The notes beneath the pieces were generated by a model. That model saw only the letters and a list, made by a program, of their open reading frames with translations. It was not told the origin of the DNA and searched no databases. A DNA stretch of 64,000 nucleotides, from NCBI GenBank assembly GCA_964607835.1, contig CAZSLL010000006.1, positions 1 to 64,000 of the forward strand, in the 5' to 3' direction. Of the stretch, positions 45,901-53,816 are shown piece after piece (position 1 is the first letter of the stretch; each line of letters starts with the position of its first letter). Origin of the DNA: DAOVFN01 sp964607835 (GTDB lineage Archaea > Aenigmatarchaeota > Aenigmatarchaeia > QMZP01). Both the position numbers and the translations under genes were made by a program.

Positions 45901-45994
45901 AATCCTCAGCAGGATGCTTAAGGGAGATGAGTTCCTTCAGGAAATCCTCAAGGCAGAGCGCAACTTCGCCAAGACCAAGCGGTTCTGGAAATAA
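42914..45994 (+). CDS. lhr: Lhr-type ATP-dependent helicase
   Basis: Protein of 1,026 residues. DEAD-like motifs: LSETGSGKTEA (Walker A, about 53), IIIDEVHEL (about 157), ALSATVGTP (about 198), then LICTSSLELGIDIGSIDLVLQYQSPR... and RVGRSGH (motifs V-VI, about 390-435). The Lhr-specific winged-helix/C-terminal domain follows, with a late zinc knuckle (CTNCGKW..CPYC). Between motif III and the second RecA lobe is a low-complexity insertion made of 30-residue repeats. Lhr enzymes unwind DNA and RNA-DNA hybrids in repair; a metallophosphoesterase of the kind often linked to Lhr is 1 kb downstream. Confidence 0.93.
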   Translation: MPKKKTNTVFTSLHPDLEKLVRKRFDEPTPIQEAVIPEILAGRNVLSLSETGSGKTEACMLPVFSLWLHKPRKPISILYITPLRALNRNLMERVMWWSSQLDIDASVRHGDTTQHERRLQVENPPDMLISTPETLQAILTGKLMRENLRNIRYIIIDEVHELVPNKRGLQLAVGLERLKELIHMGGNPPPQVIALSATVGTPEKVAEFYNLGTPAKSDSGKTQKSAGTPAHSGPHNPESPADTPAQSDPGKTQKSAGTPAHSGPHNPESPADTPAQSGANSAQPVCSIINTVKTRKASLKVESPRPGKRDREAASLLKVSPDIAARLQMIRELIKSKRSTLSFTNTREFAEILSSRLKTLDPKLPVETHHSSLSKDVRVAAEDGFRSESIKSLICTSSLELGIDIGSIDLVLQYQSPRQVGKFLQRVGRSGHKLSKVSDGILIAGDQGDCFESSVIADLALKGWVEPTRPYGMSWDVLALQTLGLALEEYKIPAKKAHEIITRAQPFREVTYEEFMEVCMLLQKLRLIWVDIKYSETGEPLLKRRSRAFEHYYFNLSTIPDIRNYRVIDNLTNKHVGTLDAEFIALHGTPNTSFIVKGQAWRILDVGKTRVLVEPISGIEAAIPAWEGELIPVPYEIAQAVAALREEIAELQDSKPKAETIRALQRKYPITADVAKKLYSLVQTQLKSGFLPTRKRILIEHSSGEEGTWLIFHTSWGSLINDTVGRALSHTLTQRMGSVGLQTDPYRIMLRLQGLSDWKEALAAFRRMKPDELEKTILESLPGGELFNWRFIHVCKRFGIIRRDADFGKGYIRKIAEVYHGTPPYQEAINEALHDKLDLDGAKSVLESLQSGDLKLEIRRGLSPLGEAGVSRKYEILAPLKPEKEIFSIFRNRLLDTRLGLVCTNCGKWATITSARDVPERPHCPYCESMMVAVVPSKYLIEAQEIVKKRNSGKLTVEENGHLEYMLKSAALVSSSGGRAAVALAGRGVGPATAGRILSRMLKGDEFLQEILKAERNFAKTKRFWK
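43548..43747 (+). repeat. 90-bp in-frame tandem repeat within lhr
   Basis: A 30-residue unit (TPAxSDxGKTQKSAGTPAHS then GPHNPESPAD) occurs twice in full and once in part, with exact 90-nt periodicity. It sits between helicase motif III and the second RecA-like lobe. Frame is preserved throughout. Confidence 0.9.
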
Positions 45995-46150
45995 TCCTTC
46001 AATACCCGACCGGGACAACTAACACATCAGGCCCAGGTCCTTGAGAAGACTATGAGGAATCATGCACAGACTCGCATGCAGGGTGGTCTGGTGAAGCTGC
46101 AGCCGGACAGTTTCGGGTGTATTATTAATAATAAATATTCTGATAGAATT

Positions 46151-46912
46151 ATGGAGATGCCCATGGAAGGAAAGGATATCAAGAAGCTAGTGAAGAAAAG
46201 GTACAATGAGATTGCAGAGGCTGGTTCTGCATCCTGCTGCTCATGCAGCTGCGGAAAGGACAATGAGCAGTTGTCAAAATCTATCGGCTACTCGGATGAT
46301 GAAGTAAAGGGCGTTCCTGAAGCAAACCTGGGACTTGGCTGCGGAAACCCCACTGCCCTTGGGGAGATAAAGGAAGGTGATGTTGTAGTGGATCTGGGCT
46401 CCGGCGCTGGAATTGACTGCTTTCTGGCTTCCAGGAAGGTCGGTTCCATGGGGAAAGTAATCGGAATCGATATGACAGATGAAATGATAAAGAAATCAAG
46501 GGAAATAGCATCCAGCAAGGGTTATGAGAACGTCGAATTCAGGCCGGGCGAGATAGAAGACCTCCCGGTCGAAGACGAATCCGTTGATGTCATTATCAGC
46601 AACTGTGTCATCAACCTCTCCCCTGACAAGGAAAAAGTGTTCAGGGAATCCTTCAGGGTATTGAAGAAAGGCGGGAGGATGTATGTCTCTGATATGGTTC
46701 TATTGGAGGAGCTGACCAAGGAACAGAGGGCAGACGAGGAACTGATATCAGGATGCGTGGGAGGAGCCCTGCTGAGGGATGAGTATCTAAGGATTGTAAG
46801 AGAAGCTGGCTTTGGTGTCAGGGTCCTCTCAGAAGACAGGGAAATAAGCAAGAGGCAATATGCAGGCCTTCCCGTTCAGAGCCTGAGGATTGAAGCAATC
46901 AAGAACGTGTAA
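46151..46912 (+). CDS. arsM: ArsM-like arsenite methyltransferase
   Basis: About 253 residues from ATG 46151 (nearby ATGs at 46157 and 46163 are possible). Cys-rich start (SASCCSCSCGKDNEQ), GLGCGNPTALGEI, SAM motif VVVDLGSGAGIDCFLAS, then the ArsM-type cysteine contexts SNCVINLSPDKEKVF and ISGCVGGALL. These cysteines bind As(III) in characterised ArsM enzymes. It probably methylates arsenite for detoxification, although members of the family with other substrates exist. The region from 46913 to 47061 holds no gene. Confidence 0.85.
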   Translation: MEMPMEGKDIKKLVKKRYNEIAEAGSASCCSCSCGKDNEQLSKSIGYSDDEVKGVPEANLGLGCGNPTALGEIKEGDVVVDLGSGAGIDCFLASRKVGSMGKVIGIDMTDEMIKKSREIASSKGYENVEFRPGEIEDLPVEDESVDVIISNCVINLSPDKEKVFRESFRVLKKGGRMYVSDMVLLEELTKEQRADEELISGCVGGALLRDEYLRIVREAGFGVRVLSEDREISKRQYAGLPVQSLRIEAIKNV

Positions 46913-47061
46913 GCCAGCCTGGAAATAATTACAGGAGCCTCCGCTTCCCCAACACACTGCCGTCGGCAGGCTCTTGCTTTCATTAGTATGCTTGAGTCAA
47001 TGCTTCCTGTAAACATCAGCTACTTCATATGGCCAACATTCTGCGAAATTACGCGCCTGGC

Positions 47062-47811
47062 TCATACCTCCCCGAGCTTCCCCAGATAGGTCCCGTCCAG
47101 CATGTACAGTCCGGCTTTCTCCCTTTCTGATGCCCTGAACAGCGGCCCCGGGCCCTTGCCCTTCTCAGTTACCCTTCTGCTGTTCAGGCCCACGAACCCT
47201 GTCAGCTCGCTCACTGGCGGAAGGAGAATCATTTCCGGCAGGCTTTCCGGCAAACCGGGATACCTCTCACCCAGCCTGTCCCTGTCGAACTCTCCCCTTA
47301 TTATGACGGGCTCCACCCATCTGTAGCCCAGCCTGTCCCTGAACTCGAACCCCGCGTGGTTGTGGCCCAGCACGATTGTCTCGCACTCCAGGAACTCCTC
47401 CGGCGGCCAGGCATGCCCGTGGCAGAGCCAGGCCTTCCCCAGCCTGAATCCTGTTGCAGGGTGCAGCGCTGCCCCCTCGGGGAGCAGGTTACCCAGCCCG
47501 TCATCATGGTTTCCCGGGCAGACCTCCACCTCAGCCGCCTCCAGCAGCCTCCTGAAGAACGCTGGTATCTCCCTCTCCTCCTGGAAGCTCGTGCCAGGCA
47601 CCTTGTGCTTGACGTCCCCCAGGATGACAATCCTCTTTGCCCTGGCCTTCTTAACCAGCCCCTCAAGCCTTTCCAGCAGCTTCCCTGACTGGCTGGGCAC
47701 GGTTATCCCCTTCCTCCTGTAGCGGTGCTCTATCCCTATGTGCAGGTCTGCCACCACCACCGTGCTCCCAATCCTGAGTGCCGGCTCCCCTGTAACGAAC
47801 CTCGGTTCCAT
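47062..47811 (-). CDS. Metallophosphoesterase (calcineurin-like)
   Basis: Protein of 249 residues. Metal-binding motifs in order: VVADLHIGIE (D-x-H), ILGDVKHK (GDxxH-like), PGNHDDG (GNHD), LCHGHAWP (GHxH region) and VLGHNHAG. This architecture matches the archaeal phosphoesterases often encoded beside Lhr helicases, and lhr is indeed 1 kb away on the opposite strand. Possible DNA/RNA 3'-end phosphodiesterase; substrate not shown. Confidence 0.88.
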   Translation of the reverse strand: MEPRFVTGEPALRIGSTVVVADLHIGIEHRYRRKGITVPSQSGKLLERLEGLVKKARAKRIVILGDVKHKVPGTSFQEEREIPAFFRRLLEAAEVEVCPGNHDDGLGNLLPEGAALHPATGFRLGKAWLCHGHAWPPEEFLECETIVLGHNHAGFEFRDRLGYRWVEPVIIRGEFDRDRLGERYPGLPESLPEMILLPPVSELTGFVGLNSRRVTEKGKGPGPLFRASEREKAGLYMLDGTYLGKLGEV

Positions 47812-47875
47812 GCCAAGGATTTGGTAAACCGCTTAAAAGCCTTAACTCCAATAATGGTGAAAGGTGCATAGAGCG

Positions 47876-48415
47876 ATGGGAGAGAGTTACATAATAACAG
47901 ACCGGGCATACATTGATGACTTCGAGCTTCTGACCTATGATGCCCTGAGAAATGCCAGCAACTCTCACCAAAGGATGTCCTGGATAATGGACTCCTCCCC
48001 TTTCTTTGACAATGACTCCCTTGAATTCTGGAGGATTTACAAGGACTCCACATCAGACCTCCCAGAGGAATACATGAGGGAGGAGAGAAGGCTCTTCCTC
48101 ATGCGCCCCTATTTCGTTGCCAGGAAAGATGACAGAGTTGCAGGGGGCATATGGCTCGCTGACATGGAGAGAGTAAGAGGAGAAGCCATCCAGCATTTTC
48201 ACCTTGCCGTTGACGAGTCTATGCGCCGGAACGGGGCAGGAAATGCTCTCCTCAGCATGATGGAAAGGGAGCTGGGGCCTGCTTGCGACGGATTCTCGTG
48301 CGAGTGGGAAGCAAGGCGCGAAGAGGGACAGCTTGACTTCTTCTCCAGGAAAGGTTATGATGTGAAGAAAGGCCGGGTCATCAACTCAGCCTTCAAAGCA
48401 GAAGCCCTGATATGA
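47876..48415 (+). CDS. GNAT-family acetyltransferase
   Basis: About 179 residues from ATG 47876 (a GTG at 47864 is possible; GGTGAAAGGTG precedes both). The acetyl-CoA-binding core HLAVDESMRRNGAGNALLSMM (about residues 105-125) and the LDFFSRKGYDVKKGRVI ending are typical of GNAT enzymes. Substrate unknown. The 3' end overlaps the convergent uppP gene by 23 nt. Confidence 0.8.
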   Translation: MGESYIITDRAYIDDFELLTYDALRNASNSHQRMSWIMDSSPFFDNDSLEFWRIYKDSTSDLPEEYMREERRLFLMRPYFVARKDDRVAGGIWLADMERVRGEAIQHFHLAVDESMRRNGAGNALLSMMERELGPACDGFSCEWEARREEGQLDFFSRKGYDVKKGRVINSAFKAEALI

Positions 48416-49199
48416 CAGCCAGCACCCCGAAAACAAGCACGAAATACCCGAAGTTCATTCTCCCGGAGACCTTGATCAGGGTGTGTATTGTCGCGAATCC
48501 CAGAAGGAAGGATGCCCCCAGACCCGCAAGCTCAGGAACGCCCACAGCAAACCCCTCCATGTTCAGGGCGATGTTCCCGAGCAGGACAGCAGGAAGGCTC
48601 ATGAGGAAGCTCAGCCTCAGTGCATGGGTCTTGTCGAACCCCCTGAGCAGGAATGCTGCCACTGTGGTGCCTGACCTCGATACTCCAGGAAGGATGGCAA
48701 GCCCCTGGGCCACTCCCTGGATAATGCCTTCACCTGCCTTCAAATCACCAGGACCCTTGTTCCCGGCCTTGCCTGCAGAGAGCTGCAGCCCCGCTGTGAC
48801 CAGCAGGAGGGCGCCAATCAGCACCATCACAGCCCTGCCCGAGAAAGCCCCCAGGGATTCCAGCCCGGAAATGCCCTGCAGCAATGAGAACCCAATAGCA
48901 CCGCTCACCAGGGTGGCCACCACCAGGAACCTTATGGTCACTCTGTCCTCATCCGGGGCAGAACCGGAGGAAAGGAGCGAGCGAAAGAGCCTTATGACAT
49001 CCCCCCTCAGGTAAACGAGCGCAGCCAGGAATGTTCCAAGGTGCAGGAACAGCGCCTGCCTCACCAGGTCGCTCACCGACCCCCCTCCGAAGAGCCCTGC
49101 CTTGGCCAGGACTATGAAGCCCTCAGAGCTTACAGGCAGCCACTCCGTGACTCCCTGTATGGCCCCCAGTATCAGGTACTCGAGCAACAATGCGTCCAT
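48393..49199 (-). CDS. uppP: Undecaprenyl-diphosphatase family protein (UppP/BacA)
   Basis: Protein of 268 residues with about eight hydrophobic helices. The two catalytic loops are present: GAIQGVTEWLPVSSEG near the N-terminus and ILPGVSRSGTT in the middle. In archaea the likely substrate is a dolichyl/polyprenyl diphosphate used to build N-glycans and cell-surface polymers, in keeping with the many sequon-rich surface proteins nearby. Confidence 0.92.
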   Translation of the reverse strand: MDALLLEYLILGAIQGVTEWLPVSSEGFIVLAKAGLFGGGSVSDLVRQALFLHLGTFLAALVYLRGDVIRLFRSLLSSGSAPDEDRVTIRFLVVATLVSGAIGFSLLQGISGLESLGAFSGRAVMVLIGALLLVTAGLQLSAGKAGNKGPGDLKAGEGIIQGVAQGLAILPGVSRSGTTVAAFLLRGFDKTHALRLSFLMSLPAVLLGNIALNMEGFAVGVPELAGLGASFLLGFATIHTLIKVSGRMNFGYFVLVFGVLAVISGLLL

Positions 49200-49271
49200 T
49201 GGGAATAACTTGCCTCCGGGGCTAATAAATCCGCGGGTTTCCTTCTTATAATTTCCCCACCATTACTCTTC

Positions 49272-50801
49272 ATGACACCGGGCAAGCCCTCGGAACAGAA
49301 GGCAAAAGAGCTGGGCACTGTGGTCTCCAGCATGGAGGGGCCCTCCTCCAGGAAGTTCTCCTTCGTCATAAACAAGGGCGAGATGGTAAGGCGCGGCCAG
49401 TTCGTTCAGCTCAGTACAGAGGACGGCCAGCTGGTTGGAAGGGTCTCTGACGTGTTCAAGACCAACCGCTACTTCATGCGCCCTGAATCAGTAAAGGAGT
49501 ACCAGTCCTCGGGAAACTCCATGGAGGACATCTTCCCGGTGTCTGACTGGGAGTACCTGGTGGCAGAGGTGGATGCCCTGGGGGTTTTCAAAGACCCGGG
49601 CTTCTCTGACTCCCTGTTCCCTCCCTCCCCCGGCAACCGGGTTTTCGAGCCAGAGCCCTCTGTCCTCACGAGCTTCTTCGGCCTTGACGAGAGGGGTCTC
49701 CATCTCGGAAGCATACCCCACCACGACATCGATGCCAGGTTCAGCTTCACCAGAACCCTCCAGAAGCACCTCGCCATCCTGGCCATCTCCGGGGCGGGAA
49801 AGTCATACCTCACCAGCGTGCTCATGGAGGAGATTCTCTCCAGGAAGCCCGAGCAGGGGCAGATAGCCACCGTGGTACTGGACACCCATGGCGAGTACTC
49901 CTCCTTCTCAAAGGACCCCTCCTTCTCAGCCAAGACACGGGTCTTCGGCATGGGGGACATCCAGATAGGGCTCTCCAACCTCTCCCCCTACCAGCTTGGG
50001 GAGTTCATGCCCAACCTCTCCCATGTCCAGCTCAGGGAAGTCATGAAGCTCATGAGGAAGAACCATAAGCAGAAGGGATTCGGCCTTTCAGACCTCATGG
50101 ACAGTATCGAGGAGAGCGAGGAAATCAAGACCTCCACCAAGGAGGTCCTCATATCAGTGCTGGACGACCTCAGGCGCTCGGGGCTCTTCGGCATCTCCGA
50201 CTCCCCGCCACTGGACGACCTGGTGAGGCAGGGAGGCCTCTCCATAATAGACCTCTCCCACGTAACCAACATGAGAAAGAAGCAGATGATTGCGGCCTAC
50301 GTATCCAGGAAACTCTTCAACTCCCGTCGCCATGGCATGATTCCTCCCTTCCTCCTGGTGGTGGAGGAGGCCCATCAGTTCGTCCCTGAGCAGGCCTCCA
50401 AGGAGACTGCAATATCAAGGGGAATCCTCACCACCATTGCCAGGGAGGGGAGGAAGTTCCACGCGTCCCTGTGCCTCATATCCCAGAGGCCCATCCAGCT
50501 CGCCACCACGGTCCTGAGCCAGTGCAACACCCAGATAATCCTCAGGGTCACCAACCCCTACGACCTGGACCACATAGGCAAGTCCTCAGAGGGCATCAAC
50601 CGCACCGTGCTCAGGCAGATATCCAGTCTTCCTGTTGGAACAGGCCTCCTGGTGGGCGAGGCCGTGAATTCCCCCCTGTTCGTCCAGATACGCCCGAGAA
50701 AATCCAGGCCCTCTGACAAGGGTCTCCCCCTGGAGCAGGCAGCCATCGAGTACCAGAAGAGGGTCAAGCAGGACGTCAGGGACGCAGAGGAGTTCATGTA
50801 A
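49272..50801 (+). CDS. herA: HerA-type DNA translocase/ATPase
   Basis: Protein of 509 residues. N-terminal HAS-barrel (GTVVSSMEGPSSRKFSFVI..., GQLVGRVSDVFKTN), Walker A AISGAGKSYL (about 171-180), Walker B FLLVVEEAHQFVP (about 360), and the arginine-finger region SQRPIQLATTVLSQCNTQIIL and INRTVLRQISSLPVG. HerA works with NurA in DNA end resection; nurA, mre11 and rad50 are not adjacent here, so it may be one of the stand-alone HerA paralogs. Confidence 0.9.
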   Translation: MTPGKPSEQKAKELGTVVSSMEGPSSRKFSFVINKGEMVRRGQFVQLSTEDGQLVGRVSDVFKTNRYFMRPESVKEYQSSGNSMEDIFPVSDWEYLVAEVDALGVFKDPGFSDSLFPPSPGNRVFEPEPSVLTSFFGLDERGLHLGSIPHHDIDARFSFTRTLQKHLAILAISGAGKSYLTSVLMEEILSRKPEQGQIATVVLDTHGEYSSFSKDPSFSAKTRVFGMGDIQIGLSNLSPYQLGEFMPNLSHVQLREVMKLMRKNHKQKGFGLSDLMDSIEESEEIKTSTKEVLISVLDDLRRSGLFGISDSPPLDDLVRQGGLSIIDLSHVTNMRKKQMIAAYVSRKLFNSRRHGMIPPFLLVVEEAHQFVPEQASKETAISRGILTTIAREGRKFHASLCLISQRPIQLATTVLSQCNTQIILRVTNPYDLDHIGKSSEGINRTVLRQISSLPVGTGLLVGEAVNSPLFVQIRPRKSRPSDKGLPLEQAAIEYQKRVKQDVRDAEEFM

Positions 50802-50813
50802 AGAGATGTTTGA

Positions 50814-51485
50814 ATGAAATTTACAGAATTTGATTCAGGAAACTATGGAATCCAGTCATTGCATTACGGACACTCCGATGGAAGGGGTATATTTGAGTCG
50901 CTTCAGGGAGAGCTTGGGCATCGTGATGTTGGCATCAAATATACTGATGACCCCGGAATAGTTGATATTGAGAAACGCCCCTCTTTCTATCCCCACATCC
51001 ATTTGTATCAATACAAGAAGAACGAAAACCAGTTAATTATATTTTCACAGAAGCTGTATGTGAATGACCCACTGCTTCATGAATTTGAAAAATTTTTAAG
51101 AGAGAATGCGGTTGAATGCGCAGGAGCCGAGGATTACAGCTGGATTGAACCAGGGTTCGAGGACCACTGGATAACGCCATATACCCTGGTCACCTGCGAT
51201 TACACAAGAATCTCTATGTCCCGAACCAGGCCGGTAAAGAACCTGGCACTCATCGAGAATCTGGGAACTGCTGATGTTTTTGAGGGGGTTGATTTCGATG
51301 AGCCTGTCACGTTCAGGACCATAAATCCTGAAACCGTGGAGGAAAAAATCAGGGAGCTTGAGGAGACAGGGACTTACAGTGTTGAAATATCTTCTGTGAC
51401 TGAACTATACCATGACAGGCTGTTGCATTTCGAATTCAAAGAAGGTTTTGGTAGTTGTTCTCATTTCATGATTAGCTTAAAGTAA
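50814..51485 (+). CDS. Protein of unknown function
   Basis: Protein of 223 residues, soluble. Starts at ATG 50814, 12 nt after herA, so co-transcription is probable. The sequence is mixed alpha/beta without recognised motifs (IHLYQYKKNENQLIIFSQKL; TYSVEISSVTELYHDRLL). Its codon use is more A/T-rich than herA's. Convergent with the aIF2-gamma gene, 6 nt away. Confidence 0.6.
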   Translation: MKFTEFDSGNYGIQSLHYGHSDGRGIFESLQGELGHRDVGIKYTDDPGIVDIEKRPSFYPHIHLYQYKKNENQLIIFSQKLYVNDPLLHEFEKFLRENAVECAGAEDYSWIEPGFEDHWITPYTLVTCDYTRISMSRTRPVKNLALIENLGTADVFEGVDFDEPVTFRTINPETVEEKIRELEETGTYSVEISSVTELYHDRLLHFEFKEGFGSCSHFMISLK

Positions 51486-51491
51486 TCTGTT

Positions 51492-52730
<1,239 letters not shown>

Positions 52731-52794
52731 GCTATCTCACGCTCCATTATACGATTAAGTTTATATATGCTTAATTGACTAAAAGTGTCTAGAT

Positions 52795-52995
52795 GGGCCC
52801 ATAGCTCAGTCTGGTTAGAGCACTCGGCTCTTAACCCTGTTTTGTGGAGCAATTCAGGGAAAGAAACCGAGGTGTCGGGGGTTCGAAACACGCTTTTTTC
52901 AAGAAAAGGCGTGGGCCAAAAGGAGCATCGCTCCGCCAAAGGCTCCGCTCGCTTCCGTTTGAACGGGAGCTGGCGTCGGCAATCCCCCTGGGCCC
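52795..52995 (+). tRNA. tRNA-Lys (CUU) with two introns
   Basis: Acceptor GGGCCCA (52795-52801) pairs perfectly with TGGGCCC (52989-52995). D-arm GCTCAGTCTGGTTAGAGC; anticodon stem CTCGG (52823-52827) with CCGAG (52867-52871); anticodon CTT at 52830-52832. Intron 1 lies at the canonical 37/38 position (52834-52865, 32 nt) and contains the hairpin CCCTG/CAGGG. The T-stem GGGGG (52877-52881) and loop TTCGAA are interrupted by intron 2 (about 52888-52982, 95 nt), after which T and CCCCC complete the arm. The spliced RNA would be about 74 nt. A TATA-like tttatatat lies ~30 nt upstream. No CCA is encoded. Confidence 0.92.
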
Positions 52996-53036
52996 TTATC
53001 CCATTCTTCCGGTGACGTTTCTAGCAGAAGCGGTTA

Positions 53037-53130
53037 CTGTCCCTTCACGACCCAATGCAATTGATGAAGGCCGTGCAATAATGCTGTCCCTTCACGACCC
53101 TATAGTATTGATGAAGGCCGCGCAACAGAG
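53037..53130. repeat. Two tandem 47-bp repeats between tRNA-Lys(CUU) and 5S rRNA
   Basis: Units start CTGTCCCTTCACGACCC at 53037 and 53084 and both contain TTGATGAAGGCCG later. The units agree at most positions (differences cluster around AATGCA/TATAGT). Within each, CCTTCA and TGAAGG can pair, giving a hairpin per unit. TTGATGA resembles a box C but no box D (CTGA) follows, so a C/D guide RNA is not supported. Confidence 0.8.
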
Positions 53131-53151
53131 CCCTCGTAAGAAAGATTAAAA

Positions 53152-53293
53152 GGCAGCTATCTGGGCTTCCCCCTCGAAAGGAGTACCACCCAGACCGTGG
53201 GAGGGCTTGACTTCCGTGTTCGAATTTCCCCACCCCGCGCATCCGCGCGGAAACGGCGTATGGGAACGGGTAGACACCTCCACTTTGGCCGCC
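53152..53293 (-). rRNA. 5S rRNA gene interrupted by a ~35-nt insertion in loop C
   Basis: Minus-strand helix I GGCGGC (from 53293) pairs with GCTGCC (ending 53152). Helix II GTGGAGG pairs with CCCTCC-AC. The universal CCCGTTCCCAT...CGAACACGGAAGTCAAG of helix III/loop C is present but split: after CCCATAC a ~35-nt block intervenes before CGAACACGG. The block folds as CCGCGC-GGAT-GCGCGG with outer TTTCC/GGAAA pairs. Helices IV/V with the GGTAC...GGGGGAAGCCC loop-E region follow but are shorter than usual. Without the block the RNA would be ~107 nt. A TATA box lies ~30 nt upstream. Confidence 0.88.
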
Positions 53294-53316
53294 ATTGTCA
53301 TTCTAATGTAAAGAGG

Positions 53317-53330
53317 GTTTTATAAGCTTT
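53317..53330 (-). promoter_or_regulatory. TATA box for 5S rRNA
   Basis: Minus-strand CTTATAAAACC, about 30 nt upstream of the 5S 5' end at 53293. It lies between the tRNA-Asp 3' end and 5S, so 5S can be transcribed independently. The tRNA-Asp gene ends in a T-run (CTTTTTT) before it. Confidence 0.65.
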
Positions 53331-53351
53331 GCGCTAACCGGGTGAAAAAAG

Positions 53352-53537
53352 CGCCCAGGCCGGGATCTTCAGAACCGTTTTGTATGCGGTAGCGTTCTTT
53401 CCGCGAACGCTTTTGGGCGTTTACCGGTCCAAAAGGGTTCATTTGAACCCGGGTCATGGGAGTGACAGTCCCATATGCTAGGCCGATGTGCACCACCTTC
53501 CCCTTTTCAGGGAAAGCAGGTACTACACTACCTGGGC
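53352..53537 (-). tRNA. tRNA-Asp (GUC) with D-loop and T-loop introns
   Basis: Acceptor GCCCAGG (53537-53531) pairs perfectly with CCTGGGC (53359-53353); discriminator G at 53352. After GTGTAGT a 37-nt intron (53485-53521, hairpin CTTTCCC/GGGGAAG) splits the D-loop before GGCCTAGC. The anticodon arm TGGGA-CTGTCAC-TCCCA is intact, anticodon GTC at 53466-53464, with no intron at 37/38. T-stem CCGGG plus TTCAAA is followed by a ~76-nt intron (about 53366-53441) before T and CCCGG. Its ends pair as GAACC/GGTTC. The spliced length is 72 nt plus discriminator. A T-run follows the 3' end. Confidence 0.92.
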
Positions 53538-53658
53538 ATTTATATGAAAACCTGACCATGTCAGGGTCAACGGCTGAATTTATTAGATTCGCTTAGTATT
53601 TAAATAGGTTTCATACAGTGAAGCCTTTTTATACCCTTCATGCATATCCTTTCTAGAT
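53538..53658. promoter_or_regulatory. Divergent promoter region between tRNA-Asp and tRNA-Lys(UUU)
   Basis: A plus-strand tttttatac TATA box at about 53625-53633 is ~27 nt before tRNA-Lys(UUU). On the minus strand, catataaat lies directly before tRNA-Asp, with a further tatttaaat-type box at about 53597-53603. No coding frame is supported. Confidence 0.55.
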
Positions 53659-53816
53659 GGGCCCGTAGCTCAGTCTGGTTAGAGCACCGGGCTTTTAACC
53701 ATGTGCGTTAAAAGCGTCGAGGTTCCCGTGGGACCTGTGAGAAGATACCCGGGTGTCGCCGGTTCAAATGCATTCCTGGACGCGTTCCAGGAGGCTTGGG
53801 TTTCCGGCCGGGCTCA
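53659..53816 (+). tRNA. tRNA-Lys (UUU) with two introns
   Basis: Acceptor GGGCCCG (53659-53665) pairs with CGGGCTC (53809-53815, one G-T pair); discriminator A at 53816. The D-arm is nearly identical to that of tRNA-Lys(CUU). Anticodon stem CCGGG (53687-53691) with CCCGG (53748-53752), anticodon TTT at 53694-53696, intron 1 at 37/38 (about 53698-53746, 49 nt). T-stem GCCGG (53758-53762) and TTCAAA are followed by intron 2 (about 53769-53802, 34 nt) with hairpin CCTGGA/TCCAGG, then T and CCGGC. Spliced length 74 nt. The end of a LAGLIDADG-type gene lies antisense to the 3' part, from the T-loop onward. Confidence 0.92.

Noticed and set aside
53037..53130. Box C/D guide RNAs in the 47-bp repeats
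   Set aside because: TTGATGA resembles box C in both units, but no box D (CTGA) or internal D'/C' pair follows at workable spacing.
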